From SAR116 cluster bacterium AG-325-F22 (lineage in GTDB: Bacteria; Pseudomonadota; Alphaproteobacteria; Puniceispirillales; Marisalimonadaceae), in the NCBI GenBank assembly GCA_003282885.1, contig QBYJ01000008.1:1-47985 (forward strand): a stretch of 47,985 nucleotides of DNA, given 5' to 3'. Shown one piece after another: positions 8,379-17,177 of this stretch (position 1 is its first letter; every line of letters starts with the position of its first letter). The notes under the pieces are model-generated. The model made no database searches. It saw only the letters and a list, made by a program, of their open reading frames with translations, and was not told the origin of the DNA. Made by a program: the position numbers and the translations under genes.

Positions 8379-9131
8379 ATGTTAGTTGTAATTTCACCCG
8401 CTAAAAAATTGAATATGGGTCAAACTAACAGAAATAAAACAACTAAACCAATTTTTATACAAGAAGCTAACGATTTAGTTAATGTATTAAACAAATTGTC
8501 GGTTGATAGTTTTAAGAACTTGATGAAACTGAGCCCAAATTTAACTCAGTTAAATATGGAGAGGTTTTCAAAGTTTGGCAAACAAGAAAAAAAGCCTTCA
8601 GTTTTAGCTTTTGCTGGCGATACATATCAAGGACTTGATGCAGGTAGATTTAGTAAAGAGGACTTTAATTGGGCCCAAGATCATTTAGTCATTTTATCTG
8701 GCCTTTATGGAATATTAAAACCATTAGATTCAATTGAACCTTATCGTCTTGAAATGGGATCAAAACTTAAAACAGATAAGGGTAAAACATTATATTCATT
8801 CTGGGGGGACAAAATATCAAAATCATTAAACTTGCAAGCTGAAAAAATCAATACTAATCAAATTATAAATTGCGCATCTGATGAATATTTCAAAGTTATT
8901 AATAAGACTGTTTTGATCCCAAGTGTAATAACCCCTACTTTTATGGAAGAAAGAGATGGGAAAAGAACAATAATTAGTTTTTACGCAAAAAAAGCTAGAG
9001 GTATGATGGCTAGATATATAGTGGAAAATCGTTTAACTGATATCAATCGATTAAAACTTTTTAAAAATGATGGTTATACGTTTCAAGATAATTTATCAAC
9101 GGATAAAAATTTAGTTTTTATTAGGAAATAA
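8379..9131 (+). CDS. yaaA: Peroxide stress protein YaaA (DUF328/UPF0246)
   Basis: 250 residues, the usual length for the family. Characteristic segments are MLVVISPAKKLN at the N-terminus, FAGDTYQGLDA, LSGLYGILKPLD, YRLEMGSKL and FYAKKARGMMARY. Known role: lowers free iron and DNA damage during hydrogen peroxide stress in E. coli and binds DNA; the biochemical reaction is not settled. A good Shine-Dalgarno (AAAGGAG) precedes ATG 8379. It converges on the EamA gene at 9138 with six bases between stops. Confidence 0.93.
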   Translation: MLVVISPAKKLNMGQTNRNKTTKPIFIQEANDLVNVLNKLSVDSFKNLMKLSPNLTQLNMERFSKFGKQEKKPSVLAFAGDTYQGLDAGRFSKEDFNWAQDHLVILSGLYGILKPLDSIEPYRLEMGSKLKTDKGKTLYSFWGDKISKSLNLQAEKINTNQIINCASDEYFKVINKTVLIPSVITPTFMEERDGKRTIISFYAKKARGMMARYIVENRLTDINRLKLFKNDGYTFQDNLSTDKNLVFIRK

Positions 9132-9153
9132 AAAAAACTAAATTTTTTTATTT
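9126..9153. terminator. AT-only bidirectional terminator-like inverted repeat
   Basis: AAATAAAAAAA (9126-9136) and TTTTTTTATTT (9143-9153) form a perfect 11-bp stem with a 6-base loop. It covers both convergent stop codons of yaaA and the EamA gene. With only A-T pairs the stem is weak, but U-tracts arise on either strand, as in bidirectional terminators of low-GC genomes. Confidence 0.35.
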
Positions 9154-10034
9154 ATTTTACTTTCGCGCCAAGCAATGTAAGTTGTTGACCCAATAATTAG
9201 ACCTCCCCCTATCCACAGGGTAATCTCTGGTTCTTCTGCAAATAGTGCGTAACCAATAAGAACTGACCAAATTAATCTTAAAAAATCAAAAGGTAGAAGC
9301 AAAGCTAATTCCCCTTTTTCAAATGCCAAATTCATTATTGTTTGAGCTAAAGTTCCAGTTATGGCTATGAATATTAGAATTATGAATTGTCTTAAATCAA
9401 TCATTTCAAAAACAGGAAACGCCATTACAAAAGTCGCTGGAATCATTCCTATTCCAAAATAAAGGGAAATGGTAATTGCACTGTCAGTTTCTGTAAGTTT
9501 TTTTATGTAAATCAGACAAACAGACCACAAAAAAGAAGAAAAAATGATTAAGACGGCCCCTAATTCAATTGAAATATCTGGTCGCATAACAATTAACGTT
9601 CCAATAAAACCAATAATTAACGCGCTTGTTCTTCGTAATCTAATTTTTTCTTTCATAAAAACAACAGCCAATACGGTTGTAAATATTGGTACAGTAAAAC
9701 CTAATGTAGTCAATTGAGCTAGTGGAGTAGAAGAAATCCCATAAAAAAAACACAACATAGCCACTGAATTAGTTGTAATTCGTAGAAATTGAATTTTAGG
9801 TTGTTCTGTAATGAAGACACGTTTACCTTGTTGTATGATTATTGGTGCCAGAACAAAAATTACCAAAGCACATCGAAAAAATGCGATCTCAAAAATATGT
9901 ACTTCTTTCGATAAATACTTAACAGCACTATGCATAAGTACAAAAAATAAACCTGATATAACCATTAGGCTTATTGCGATTAGTGGTTTTGGGAATTTAC
10001 TTACAAATTTATTTAACATACTAGAGAAATACAC
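9138..10034 (-). CDS. EamA/DMT-family transporter
   Basis: 298 residues, ten predicted membrane helices, two EamA domains. The first helix is about PLIAISLMVISGLFFVLMH; the second repeat begins near ELGAVLIIFSSFLWSVCLIY. Segments such as FFRCALVIFVLAP and FYGISSTPLAQLTTLGFTVP are typical of the RarD/S-adenosylmethionine-transporter-like DMT branch common in alphaproteobacteria. The substrate is not assignable. Either ATG 10034 or ATG 10019 (MLNKF) could be the start. Confidence 0.86.
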   Translation of the reverse strand: MYFSSMLNKFVSKFPKPLIAISLMVISGLFFVLMHSAVKYLSKEVHIFEIAFFRCALVIFVLAPIIIQQGKRVFITEQPKIQFLRITTNSVAMLCFFYGISSTPLAQLTTLGFTVPIFTTVLAVVFMKEKIRLRRTSALIIGFIGTLIVMRPDISIELGAVLIIFSSFLWSVCLIYIKKLTETDSAITISLYFGIGMIPATFVMAFPVFEMIDLRQFIILIFIAITGTLAQTIMNLAFEKGELALLLPFDFLRLIWSVLIGYALFAEEPEITLWIGGGLIIGSTTYIAWRESKINKKI

Positions 10035-10185
10035 TAACCAGCCTTCGTTATTAAACTAAGATGTATTTATACATTTTTTTTAAAATAAGGTTCAAATAAT
10101 AGTATAAATAAAATTTTAATATAAAAAGCTTGTTGCGAAGCTAGTAATGTAATCTAATTTATTAAATAAAAGGAAAAAATTAAAA

Positions 10186-10786
10186 ATGATAAAATTATTT
10201 TTTTTTATTTCAATTATTTTTAGCTCAACTACTTTTGCAAATGACAGACTAAAAGGATACCAGGCATTAGAGGATGAAGATTATAAAAAGCTCTATATTA
10301 TTTGAGTTATGAAGCAAATTTGGGAGATGATAAAGCTCAATATAACTTAGGAATTATGTACAAAAAAGGGTTGGGGAGCCCTGTCAATAATAATGAAGCA
10401 TTTAGTTGATTTTTCTTATCTGCTAATCAGGGTAAAATTTTGGCTAATTACGCTTTAGGTCATTCTTATTTAAAAAGTTCAGGGATAAAAAAAATTATAA
10501 GTTAGCTTTGAAAGCTTTCAAATATGCAGTCCTTCGAGAACACCCATCCTCAAGACTTATTATAGGTAGTATGTATTATCAAGGTCAAGGTGTCGTTGTC
10601 AGTTATCCTAGAGCTTTTCTTTGGTGGAGTTTAACTCAAGATTTAAATATAGGTGGGGTAAGCCAAAACATTGACATGATTAAAAAAAAGATGAGCAAAG
10701 ATCAATATAGTAAAGCTAAAGAAATGTTACTAATGTGTATGCAAAATACATTATATAATTGTACAAAAAAATTAGAATTATTTTAA
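10186..10786 (+). pseudogene. Sel1-repeat exported protein, interrupted (two frameshifts, one TGA)
   Basis: ATG 10186 opens a signal peptide (MIKLFFFISIIFSSTTFA) and EDEDYKK. Restoring one A in the A-run near 10288 gives ALYYLSYEANLGDDKAQYNL and then GIMYKKGLG, a Sel1-like repeat. Next comes NNNEAFS, then TGA at about 10408 where Sel1 repeats have Trp, then FFLSANQGK. A second missing A near 10492 restores NYKLALKAFKYAV and the remaining Sel1 repeats to a stop at 10784-10786. Sel1 proteins are alpha-solenoid scaffolds, often exported. The reading frame usually reported (10508-10786) is only the last fragment. Both shifts are in homopolymers, so sequencing error is possible, but the TGA cannot be explained that way. 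Confidence 0.65.
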
Positions 10787-10790
10787 AAGG

Positions 10791-11414
10791 TTGATTTTGA
10801 AGAAAAGAGAACAAATAGAATCTGAGTTACGAACTATAATTAAAGGTTCAAAAAAAAATGTTTTTGTTAAACTTTCATTATCAGAACTAATAAAAAGTTC
10901 TAGAAGGATGTATGTAATCTTTGAAAATTATAAGTCTGGTGAAAAATTTAAAATTAATAACAACGATGAAAATATTCTTTTATTAAATAAAATTGATTCA
11001 GATTTTTATAAACTTCATTCAAAACTTACAAATATACCAACACCCATAAAAGATTTACTAGATAGGAAATGGGAGCAAGAACCAAATTCTAAAGAAAGTA
11101 CTGATGGCTCTACTGAACTTATTTTAAAAAAGCTTTCTTATTTACAAAAGGATTTTAAAAAATTAGTAAATGTATTAGTGGCAGACACTAAAAATGGAAC
11201 GATTAATAATATAGATCCTATTCCGATAGCAATTGTACACAGTGCTATGACCATTTGGGTAGAAGTTTTAAAGAATAAATATAATTTAAAGAACAATAAA
11301 ACATTGAGTAAAAATCTTTTAATTTACTTAGAAAATGTTTTAAAGGCATTTGGTTATGATGCTGATATAAAAAAAAGTTATTATAATTGGCACGTTTTAA
11401 AAAATATGTCTTAG
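10791..11414 (+). CDS. Hypothetical protein, unknown function
   Basis: 207 residues with no family I recognise. It starts at TTG 10791 or 10797, just 4-10 bases after the Sel1 gene stop, so it is likely co-transcribed with that gene. It is charged and mostly helical: an N-terminal part with KLSLSELIKSSRRMYVIF, a middle Asn/Ser-rich linker (about 95-105), and a C-terminal helical part containing DPIPIAIVHSAMTIWVEVLK. There is no signal peptide or membrane helix. Codon usage resembles its neighbours and the frame is intact, supporting a real gene. Confidence 0.6.
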   Translation: MILKKREQIESELRTIIKGSKKNVFVKLSLSELIKSSRRMYVIFENYKSGEKFKINNNDENILLLNKIDSDFYKLHSKLTNIPTPIKDLLDRKWEQEPNSKESTDGSTELILKKLSYLQKDFKKLVNVLVADTKNGTINNIDPIPIAIVHSAMTIWVEVLKNKYNLKNNKTLSKNLLIYLENVLKAFGYDADIKKSYYNWHVLKNMS

Positions 11415-11450
11415 TATTATTAATAAAATATAAATTGGAGATTAAATTAA

Positions 11451-12305
11451 ATGGGATCATTTTTAAGTAAATCTGAAACTTCTTACTTTCATAAAAATGG
11501 TTATGTCATAGTTAAAAATTTTTTTAATGAAAAAGAAACAGAACTTTTACAGAATGCCTCAAGACAGGATCCAGCCATAAGGGATCATTTATATGATAGA
11601 AAAGACTCTGAAGGTTTAACAACAAAAATGATGGCATGGAACCATCCTGACGATAGTATTTATGGCGTCACGGCAAGATCAGAAAAAATTGTTAATACGA
11701 TGGAAAGTTTACTCGGAGGTGAAGTTTACCACTATCACTCCAAAATCACTGCTAAAGAACCTTATGAAGGAGGCGCTTGGGAGTGGCATCAAGATTATGG
11801 TTACTGGTATAATAATGGATGTTTATTTCCACTTATGGCAACTGTAATGATTGCATTGGATAAATGTACTAGAGAAAATGGATGTTTACAGGTTTTATCA
11901 GGTTCAAACAACTTGGGTAGGATTGATCATGCGTTGCTTGAAAGTGGACAAGTAGGAGTGGATCTCAAAAGAGTTGAGGAGGCAAAAAAACATCTAGAGT
12001 TGGTTTATTGTGAAATGGATCCAGGCGACGTTTTGTTTTTTCATTGCAATACTCTCCATAGATCAGATAAAAATAATTCTCCAGATAGGCGCTGGACTCT
12101 TTTATGTTGTTATAATGCAGCAAGAAATAATCCCTTTGTAGATCATCATCATCCCAAATACACTCCTCTAAAGAAATTAACTAATGATGAGATTATAAAA
12201 GCAGGAGACAAGTTTTTAGATGTTAACGATGTTGACACGTTCTTAAAGAGGCCAACAGCACCACCTGAACTTTCAAAAAAGGGTGGAAAGTTATTTAATG
12301 CTTAA
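11451..12305 (+). CDS. Phytanoyl-CoA dioxygenase (PhyH) family Fe(II)/2-oxoglutarate oxygenase
   Basis: 284 residues. N-terminal SYFHKNGYVIVKNFF is the standard PhyH opening. The iron-binding facial triad is visible as His113 and Asp115 (WHQDYGYW) and His203 (TLHRSDKN); Arg214 (PDRRWTL) is placed to bind 2-oxoglutarate. Members hydroxylate diverse small molecules, including ectoine, phytanoyl-CoA, phosphonates and quaternary amines, so the substrate cannot be named. A strong RBS (TTGGAGATTA) precedes ATG. The stop overlaps the convergent acyltransferase gene by four bases. Confidence 0.9.
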   Translation: MGSFLSKSETSYFHKNGYVIVKNFFNEKETELLQNASRQDPAIRDHLYDRKDSEGLTTKMMAWNHPDDSIYGVTARSEKIVNTMESLLGGEVYHYHSKITAKEPYEGGAWEWHQDYGYWYNNGCLFPLMATVMIALDKCTRENGCLQVLSGSNNLGRIDHALLESGQVGVDLKRVEEAKKHLELVYCEMDPGDVLFFHCNTLHRSDKNNSPDRRWTLLCCYNAARNNPFVDHHHPKYTPLKKLTNDEIIKAGDKFLDVNDVDTFLKRPTAPPELSKKGGKLFNA

Positions 12306-13126
12306 AGCGATTTGTTCAACTCTTTTTGAAGGTATAAGGATAAATCTCTATCATTCAAATTAGGTAAGGATTGATTTTTTAAATATTTCAAAACTTTGAA
12401 TTGCATTGGTTTATCTAAACTTTTCTTAATTTCATATAAATATAAACTTTGTTTTATAGTTTGATGAACGCGAGACGCTAACTGGAATGCCTTGGAGTTT
12501 TGACCGTCAAATTTAGTCATTATGAGATCGCAATTTGAATCATTGATTAGCCTTCCAAGCATAGGTTTCCAATCATCCTCTTGAATAGGCAACCCTTTTT
12601 TTCTTGACCAAGCCACTCCTCCAGCTGGAAAAATTGCAACAACCCCACCATTTTTTAAAATTTTAATTGCTGTTTGTCTTGTCACAACATTATTTCTCAT
12701 TGCATTTTTACTGTTACTAAAATCAATAGGAAGAATATTGTCGGCAAGTATAGGTTCTTGTCTGAGAACTCCATGTGCAATAACTTTAAAATTTTCATCT
12801 AATGTTGAGGCAAACCAAGATAAAAAAACTCCATCTGCAACTCCAAAAGGGTGATTTGCAACTATAATTAATCCTCTTGATTTTGGTCTTTTAGGGATAG
12901 GATCTAATTTAGGTGTCTGAATACCCATAGAGTTTAATGCGTGTTTCCAGAGATCTGTTCCTCTTTTGTCTTTGCATAATGAAATAAAATTCTTATATCT
13001 CTTTTCAAGAGAAATCCTGGCTGATAAAAGTTCTACGGTATGAATTAAAAATCTGTGATGTAATGGTAACCATGATTCGGCATATGTTATTTTTACATTT
13101 GATTTAAACATACTTTTGCGCTTCAT
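12302..13126 (-). CDS. Lysophospholipid acyltransferase-like protein (HPxGxxDG type)
   Basis: 274 residues. The acyltransferase signature ANHPFGVADGVFLSWF (about 91-106) has His and Asp five residues apart, as in the OlsA/putative hemolysin-type group (HPLGGLDG). A second block, GGVVAIFPAGGVAWSRK, matches the conserved FPEG-like substrate-binding motif. These enzymes acylate glycerol-phosphate or lyso-ornithine lipids at the membrane. No ornithine-lipid partner gene is next to it. Convergent with the PhyH gene. Confidence 0.8.
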   Translation of the reverse strand: MKRKSMFKSNVKITYAESWLPLHHRFLIHTVELLSARISLEKRYKNFISLCKDKRGTDLWKHALNSMGIQTPKLDPIPKRPKSRGLIIVANHPFGVADGVFLSWFASTLDENFKVIAHGVLRQEPILADNILPIDFSNSKNAMRNNVVTRQTAIKILKNGGVVAIFPAGGVAWSRKKGLPIQEDDWKPMLGRLINDSNCDLIMTKFDGQNSKAFQLASRVHQTIKQSLYLYEIKKSLDKPMQFKVLKYLKNQSLPNLNDRDLSLYLQKELNKSL

Positions 13127-13207
13127 AATTAATAATGATAATTCTATAATATTATAAATTTAATTTTCAATATTTATTTTTAAAACAAGATCATAAAAAA
13201 TTTTTAA

Positions 13208-14608
13208 CTATGAATTTGGCAATATAGGCTTAATTTCAGGAAAAAAATTTTCTAACTCATATCCTACATTTAACAAAATATCTTCCCTATATTTTCTTGT
13301 AATAAATTGAACTCCCAGTGGGATATTGGAAGTAGTTTTATTTGTTGAAAATGTTAAACCTGGAAGTCCTAAATATGGAGGTGCAATTTGAGGAAGCATT
13401 GAATCAAAAACTAAATCAAAAGATTCGGGTGATTCTAGGTCCTTTAAGTCTGGGAAAGGTAAGTCCCCAGTAACAGGGCACAAAATCAAAGGGTAATTAT
13501 CAAAGAAACTGTTCCAGTCTCTACTTATTCTTACTCTATTTTGAAGGGCATCCATAAAGTTTTCTAAGCTAGTGTCAGGACATCTTCTGGACATTTGATC
13601 ATAAATAAAATTCGCGTCAGGATCATTTTCTTTTTTTATAGCTGCTCCCCCGGTTCTTCTAAATTCCCCAAGCCATAAAGCAGCTTGAAATTTAGCTGCT
13701 TCTTGAAAATCTGGAGCATCCGGTTCTTCAATTATCCAACCAATATCTTCTAAATATTTTGCAACGTTTTTTAATTCATCTTTTATTGTTGGATCAATTT
13801 TTAACCCTTTAATTTCTGTTATTAAGGCTAATTTTTTTTGTGGTGCTTTAAATGTAAATGGTATAGGAGCCCACCATGGATCGTCATAATCCTCAATACT
13901 CATAGCTTTTAAACCGAGTTCAAGATCTTTAATTGATCTAGCAAGTGGGCCAGATACAGCCATTATTTGTCCACCAATATGTCTGTCGGGGGTAGTATAA
14001 TTTATCATTGGGACACGACCTAAACTTGGTCTCAAACCATGTATACCACAAGCATAAGCAGGGTAACGAATAGAGCCAGCAATATCAGTGCCGTGACCAA
14101 TGGCTCCCATTCCAGAAGCTGTGGCAGCTGCGGCTCCACCCGAAGAACCACCTGGTGTTATATTCTTGTTATTTGGGTTAAAGGTATGTCCGTGTAAACT
14201 ATTTCTGGTAAACCAGTGTATACTAAACGCAGGTGTATTTGTTCTACCTACAATAAGAGCGTCAGATTTTTTTAGATTATTAACAACAGGACTATCTTTT
14301 TTTGCTATAAGATCTTTTTGTATTCTTAAACCATTTGTGCTTGCGTAACCTATTTGATCTGTATTTACTTTAACAGTAACAGGTACGGCTGCAAGTTTTC
14401 CCAAATTTTCTTTGTTATTTAATTTTTTATCTAATGAAAGAGCTGTATTTTTGGCCTCAGTAAAAGTATCTATGACTATTGCATTTATTTTGGGGTTTGT
14501 ATTTTCAATATGCTTTATTGTTTCGTTACAAATCTCAACTGCGGAAATTTCTTTTTTTGTGAATAACTCTGCTATTTTAAATGCTGGTAGTTCCCAAATC
14601 TCATTCAT
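13208..14608 (-). CDS. Amidase (amidase signature family)
   Basis: 466 residues. The catalytic Ser-cisSer-Lys triad is readable: Lys80 (VPVTVKVN), Ser155 in the glycine-serine signature TPGGSSGGAAAA (151-162) and nucleophile Ser179 (GTDIAGSIRYP). It hydrolyses a carboxamide to acid and ammonia; relatives include amidases, 6-aminohexanoate-cyclic-dimer hydrolases and GatA. Because GatB/C are absent and the family is broad, it is most likely a catabolic amidase rather than the tRNA amidotransferase subunit. Divergent from moeA. Confidence 0.88.
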   Translation of the reverse strand: MNEIWELPAFKIAELFTKKEISAVEICNETIKHIENTNPKINAIVIDTFTEAKNTALSLDKKLNNKENLGKLAAVPVTVKVNTDQIGYASTNGLRIQKDLIAKKDSPVVNNLKKSDALIVGRTNTPAFSIHWFTRNSLHGHTFNPNNKNITPGGSSGGAAAATASGMGAIGHGTDIAGSIRYPAYACGIHGLRPSLGRVPMINYTTPDRHIGGQIMAVSGPLARSIKDLELGLKAMSIEDYDDPWWAPIPFTFKAPQKKLALITEIKGLKIDPTIKDELKNVAKYLEDIGWIIEEPDAPDFQEAAKFQAALWLGEFRRTGGAAIKKENDPDANFIYDQMSRRCPDTSLENFMDALQNRVRISRDWNSFFDNYPLILCPVTGDLPFPDLKDLESPESFDLVFDSMLPQIAPPYLGLPGLTFSTNKTTSNIPLGVQFITRKYREDILLNVGYELENFFPEIKPILPNS

Positions 14609-14782
14609 AATAAGATGCCTATAACAATATTTTAATATTAAAAAATTAATAAATCATAAATCTATCTTAGAACAAAAGTGATAAAATAACTTTATTTTTT
14701 TTTAGTATTAGTAATAATGGTTTATGGGAGATAAATCGAGTTCATCCATTATGGTGATAACACCAAACATCTCAGAGCTTGC

Positions 14783-16012
14783 ATGGTGCATAAACTTACA
14801 AAGCTAGAAACTGCTAAAAATAAATTAATAAAATTGATTAGTTCTAAAAATTGTAAAACTAAAGTATCGGTTAATGAAGCTACTCAAAGAATAAATTATA
14901 ATCTAATCAAAAGTACAATAAATCTTCCAGAAACACTTAATTCTGCTGTTGATGGTTATGGCATATTACACAAAAGTTTAATAAAAAACCCTAAAACTGA
15001 ATTTGAAGTAGTGGGGGTGGCAAAGGCGGGTTTTCCTTTCAATAATAAAATTAAAATCAATCAGGCTATTGAAATTTATACAGGATCTATCTTACCCAAA
15101 GGAGTTGATACTGTGGTTATGCAGGAGAATTGTAAAAGAAAAGGTTCAAAAGTTATAATAAAAGAAGATATAAAGGTAAAACAAAATGTTAGGCCTATTG
15201 GCGAAAATCTCAAAAAAGGCGAATTAATTGTTAAAAAAGGTGAAATATTAAATTCATCCAACATTGGCCAGTTGTCTGCATCAGGCATTAATAAAATTGA
15301 GGTATATGATAAAATTAAAATTTCAATTATATCAACAGGGAATGAGTTGATAGATTCTAGATATAGTAAGATTATTAATGGCCAAATTTATGATTCAAAT
15401 AGACCAATGCTTAAATCTTTATTTCAAACAAATAATACTGAAATTATAGATATGGGTATTGTGAAAGATAATAGATCAGATTTAGCATCTAAATATCTAG
15501 ACTGTCTTTCTAAAAGTGACGTAGTTATATCTACAGGTGGTGCCTCTGAAGGTGTTGAAGATCATACCCAAAATGCATTGAGAGATATTGGAGCTGAAAG
15601 TTTAGTTTGGCAATTAGCCATGAAACCAGGCAAACCAATGGGTATTGGGATGATTCAAAAAAAAATAATATTTTGTCTTCCTGGAAATCCAGTTGCTGCA
15701 TTTGTATGCTCTAAATTACTTATCAATCCTATCATAAATAAACTAGCTGGTGGAATTAACTTAAATCCAGTTTTTTTCAAATTACCGTCGGGATTTGAAC
15801 ATAAAAAAAAGATAGGTAGGACAGAATTTTTAAGAGCTAAAATAAATAATAGTTCATCTAAATCAGAAATAATCTTACATGGCAGAAAAGGAGCAGGTGT
15901 TATTTCATCACTTATTGGAGCGGATGGTTTAGTTGAAATACCTTATGACACTATTGAAGTTAAAAAAGGCGAATTATTAAAATTTTATCTATTTGACCAC
16001 AGAAGTATCTAA
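14783..16012 (+). CDS. moeA: Molybdopterin molybdenumtransferase MoeA
   Basis: 409 residues. MoeA domain order is visible: N-terminal linker with SAVDGYGI (about 53-60), domain with the NVRPIGENLKKGE motif (about 134-146), MogA-like domain with SIISTGNELID, then VISTGGASEGVEDH and MKPGKPMGIG, IFCLPGNPVAAFV, and the C-terminal beta domain with GADGLVEIP. It inserts molybdate (or tungstate) into adenylylated molybdopterin. A weak RBS precedes ATG 14783, and a short ORF overlaps the start. It converges with the mobA-mobB gene, so all cofactor steps after molybdopterin synthesis are grouped here. Confidence 0.93.
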   Translation: MVHKLTKLETAKNKLIKLISSKNCKTKVSVNEATQRINYNLIKSTINLPETLNSAVDGYGILHKSLIKNPKTEFEVVGVAKAGFPFNNKIKINQAIEIYTGSILPKGVDTVVMQENCKRKGSKVIIKEDIKVKQNVRPIGENLKKGELIVKKGEILNSSNIGQLSASGINKIEVYDKIKISIISTGNELIDSRYSKIINGQIYDSNRPMLKSLFQTNNTEIIDMGIVKDNRSDLASKYLDCLSKSDVVISTGGASEGVEDHTQNALRDIGAESLVWQLAMKPGKPMGIGMIQKKIIFCLPGNPVAAFVCSKLLINPIINKLAGGINLNPVFFKLPSGFEHKKKIGRTEFLRAKINNSSSKSEIILHGRKGAGVISSLIGADGLVEIPYDTIEVKKGELLKFYLFDHRSI

Positions 16013-16031
16013 ATTAAATGATTTAAAAAAA

Positions 16032-17174
16032 TTATTGTAAAGAATATTTATGAATTAAGAAATTTGTTATTGAGTTTATATTATTTAAATCAAGTGACGG
16101 TATTGTAGTGATTTTTGCATTGTCAGAGGCTATAGCAAATATGTTTTTATCATTCTTAAAAAGAAATGGTTTATTAATAATAGATCTATGAACTTCAAGC
16201 TTCGGAATATTTTCATTTTTATAGCCCTCTACAACTATAATGTCACATTTATTAATAGGTTCTTTTGAAAACATTTCCAACATTTTGAACAAGCTTTTTT
16301 CTTTATTTTGATCATTTTCTTGAATTAGAGCAAACCTTTCTTTAGATGAAATAATCATGGGTCTTGCTCCAGCTTTTCTTAAGTTGTAAGAATCTTTTCC
16401 TGGTTTATCTATATCAAACTTGTGATGAGCATGTTTTAGAGTACCTACATTAATACCAATTTTAGTAAAATTTCTAATTAATTTTGTCGATAAAGTTGTT
16501 TTGCCTGATCCAGACCAACCCGCCAGTCCAAACAAAGGTGGTAATTTGCCGAGGATTTGTTGTGCAAGTATAAGATCTTGAGGTGAATTTAAATTAGTAA
16601 AAGGATCAAAATCTGAATTTTGTATGTTACCAAAGTCAACATAAGCAATGTTTAGTTGAGCTGTGAAAATATCTATTTTTCTAACTCCTTCATTTAGAGC
16701 ACTTTGTAATTTTTGATTAATATCTGATTTCCATAAAGCAATTACTGGATGATTAAACCCTCTTGATTTTGCAACTACCAAATCAACTTCTGGAGTTTTA
16801 TTCTTTGCTTCGACCATAGATTGGACTAGGTTCTTAGGAAGAAATGGCGTGTCGCACGGTAAAGTCAAAACCCAATCTTGATTTATTTCCTTTGCCCAAT
16901 TTAATGATGCTAAAATTCCAGCTAAGGGCCCCAAGTGACCTTTGATAGGATCCTTAATTATCGTGTAACCAAACTTTTGAAAGTTATCAAAATTTGTATT
17001 TATATTTAACGCAATAGGTGCAACTTTGCCTGATACTTTTTCTAAAACATAAGATAACAGTGGTCTATCCAAAAGATGGATCAAAGCTTTTTCTTTACCA
17101 CCCATTCTTCTACCTTTGCCTCCTGCTAAAATGACACACGGTATTATTTCGTTTAATGTTTCCAAATTATTCAA
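16032..17174 (-). CDS. mobAB: MobA-MobB fusion: molybdenum cofactor guanylyltransferase plus GTP-binding adaptor
   Basis: 380 residues. Residues 1-200 are MobA: ILAGGKGRRMGGKEKAL (15-31) binds GTP, and LPCDTPFLP carries the metal-binding Asp108. Residues 212-380 are MobB: P-loop GWSGSGKTT (219-227), GTLKHAHHKFDIDKPGKDS and the IIVVEGYKNENIPKLEVHR segment. Together they make bis-MGD cofactor used by formate dehydrogenases and other DMSO-reductase family enzymes. Fusions of this kind are known in alphaproteobacteria. Last gene of the modE-like/fdhD/mobAB operon; only three bases separate it from fdhD. Confidence 0.92.
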   Translation of the reverse strand: MNNLETLNEIIPCVILAGGKGRRMGGKEKALIHLLDRPLLSYVLEKVSGKVAPIALNINTNFDNFQKFGYTIIKDPIKGHLGPLAGILASLNWAKEINQDWVLTLPCDTPFLPKNLVQSMVEAKNKTPEVDLVVAKSRGFNHPVIALWKSDINQKLQSALNEGVRKIDIFTAQLNIAYVDFGNIQNSDFDPFTNLNSPQDLILAQQILGKLPPLFGLAGWSGSGKTTLSTKLIRNFTKIGINVGTLKHAHHKFDIDKPGKDSYNLRKAGARPMIISSKERFALIQENDQNKEKSLFKMLEMFSKEPINKCDIIVVEGYKNENIPKLEVHRSIINKPFLFKNDKNIFAIASDNAKITTIPSLDLNNINSITNFLIHKYSLQ

Positions 17175-17177
17175 CCT

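Noticed and set aside
10508-10786. Stand-alone 92-residue protein
   Set aside because: It is the last fragment of a Sel1-repeat gene whose upstream parts are visible in the other frames.
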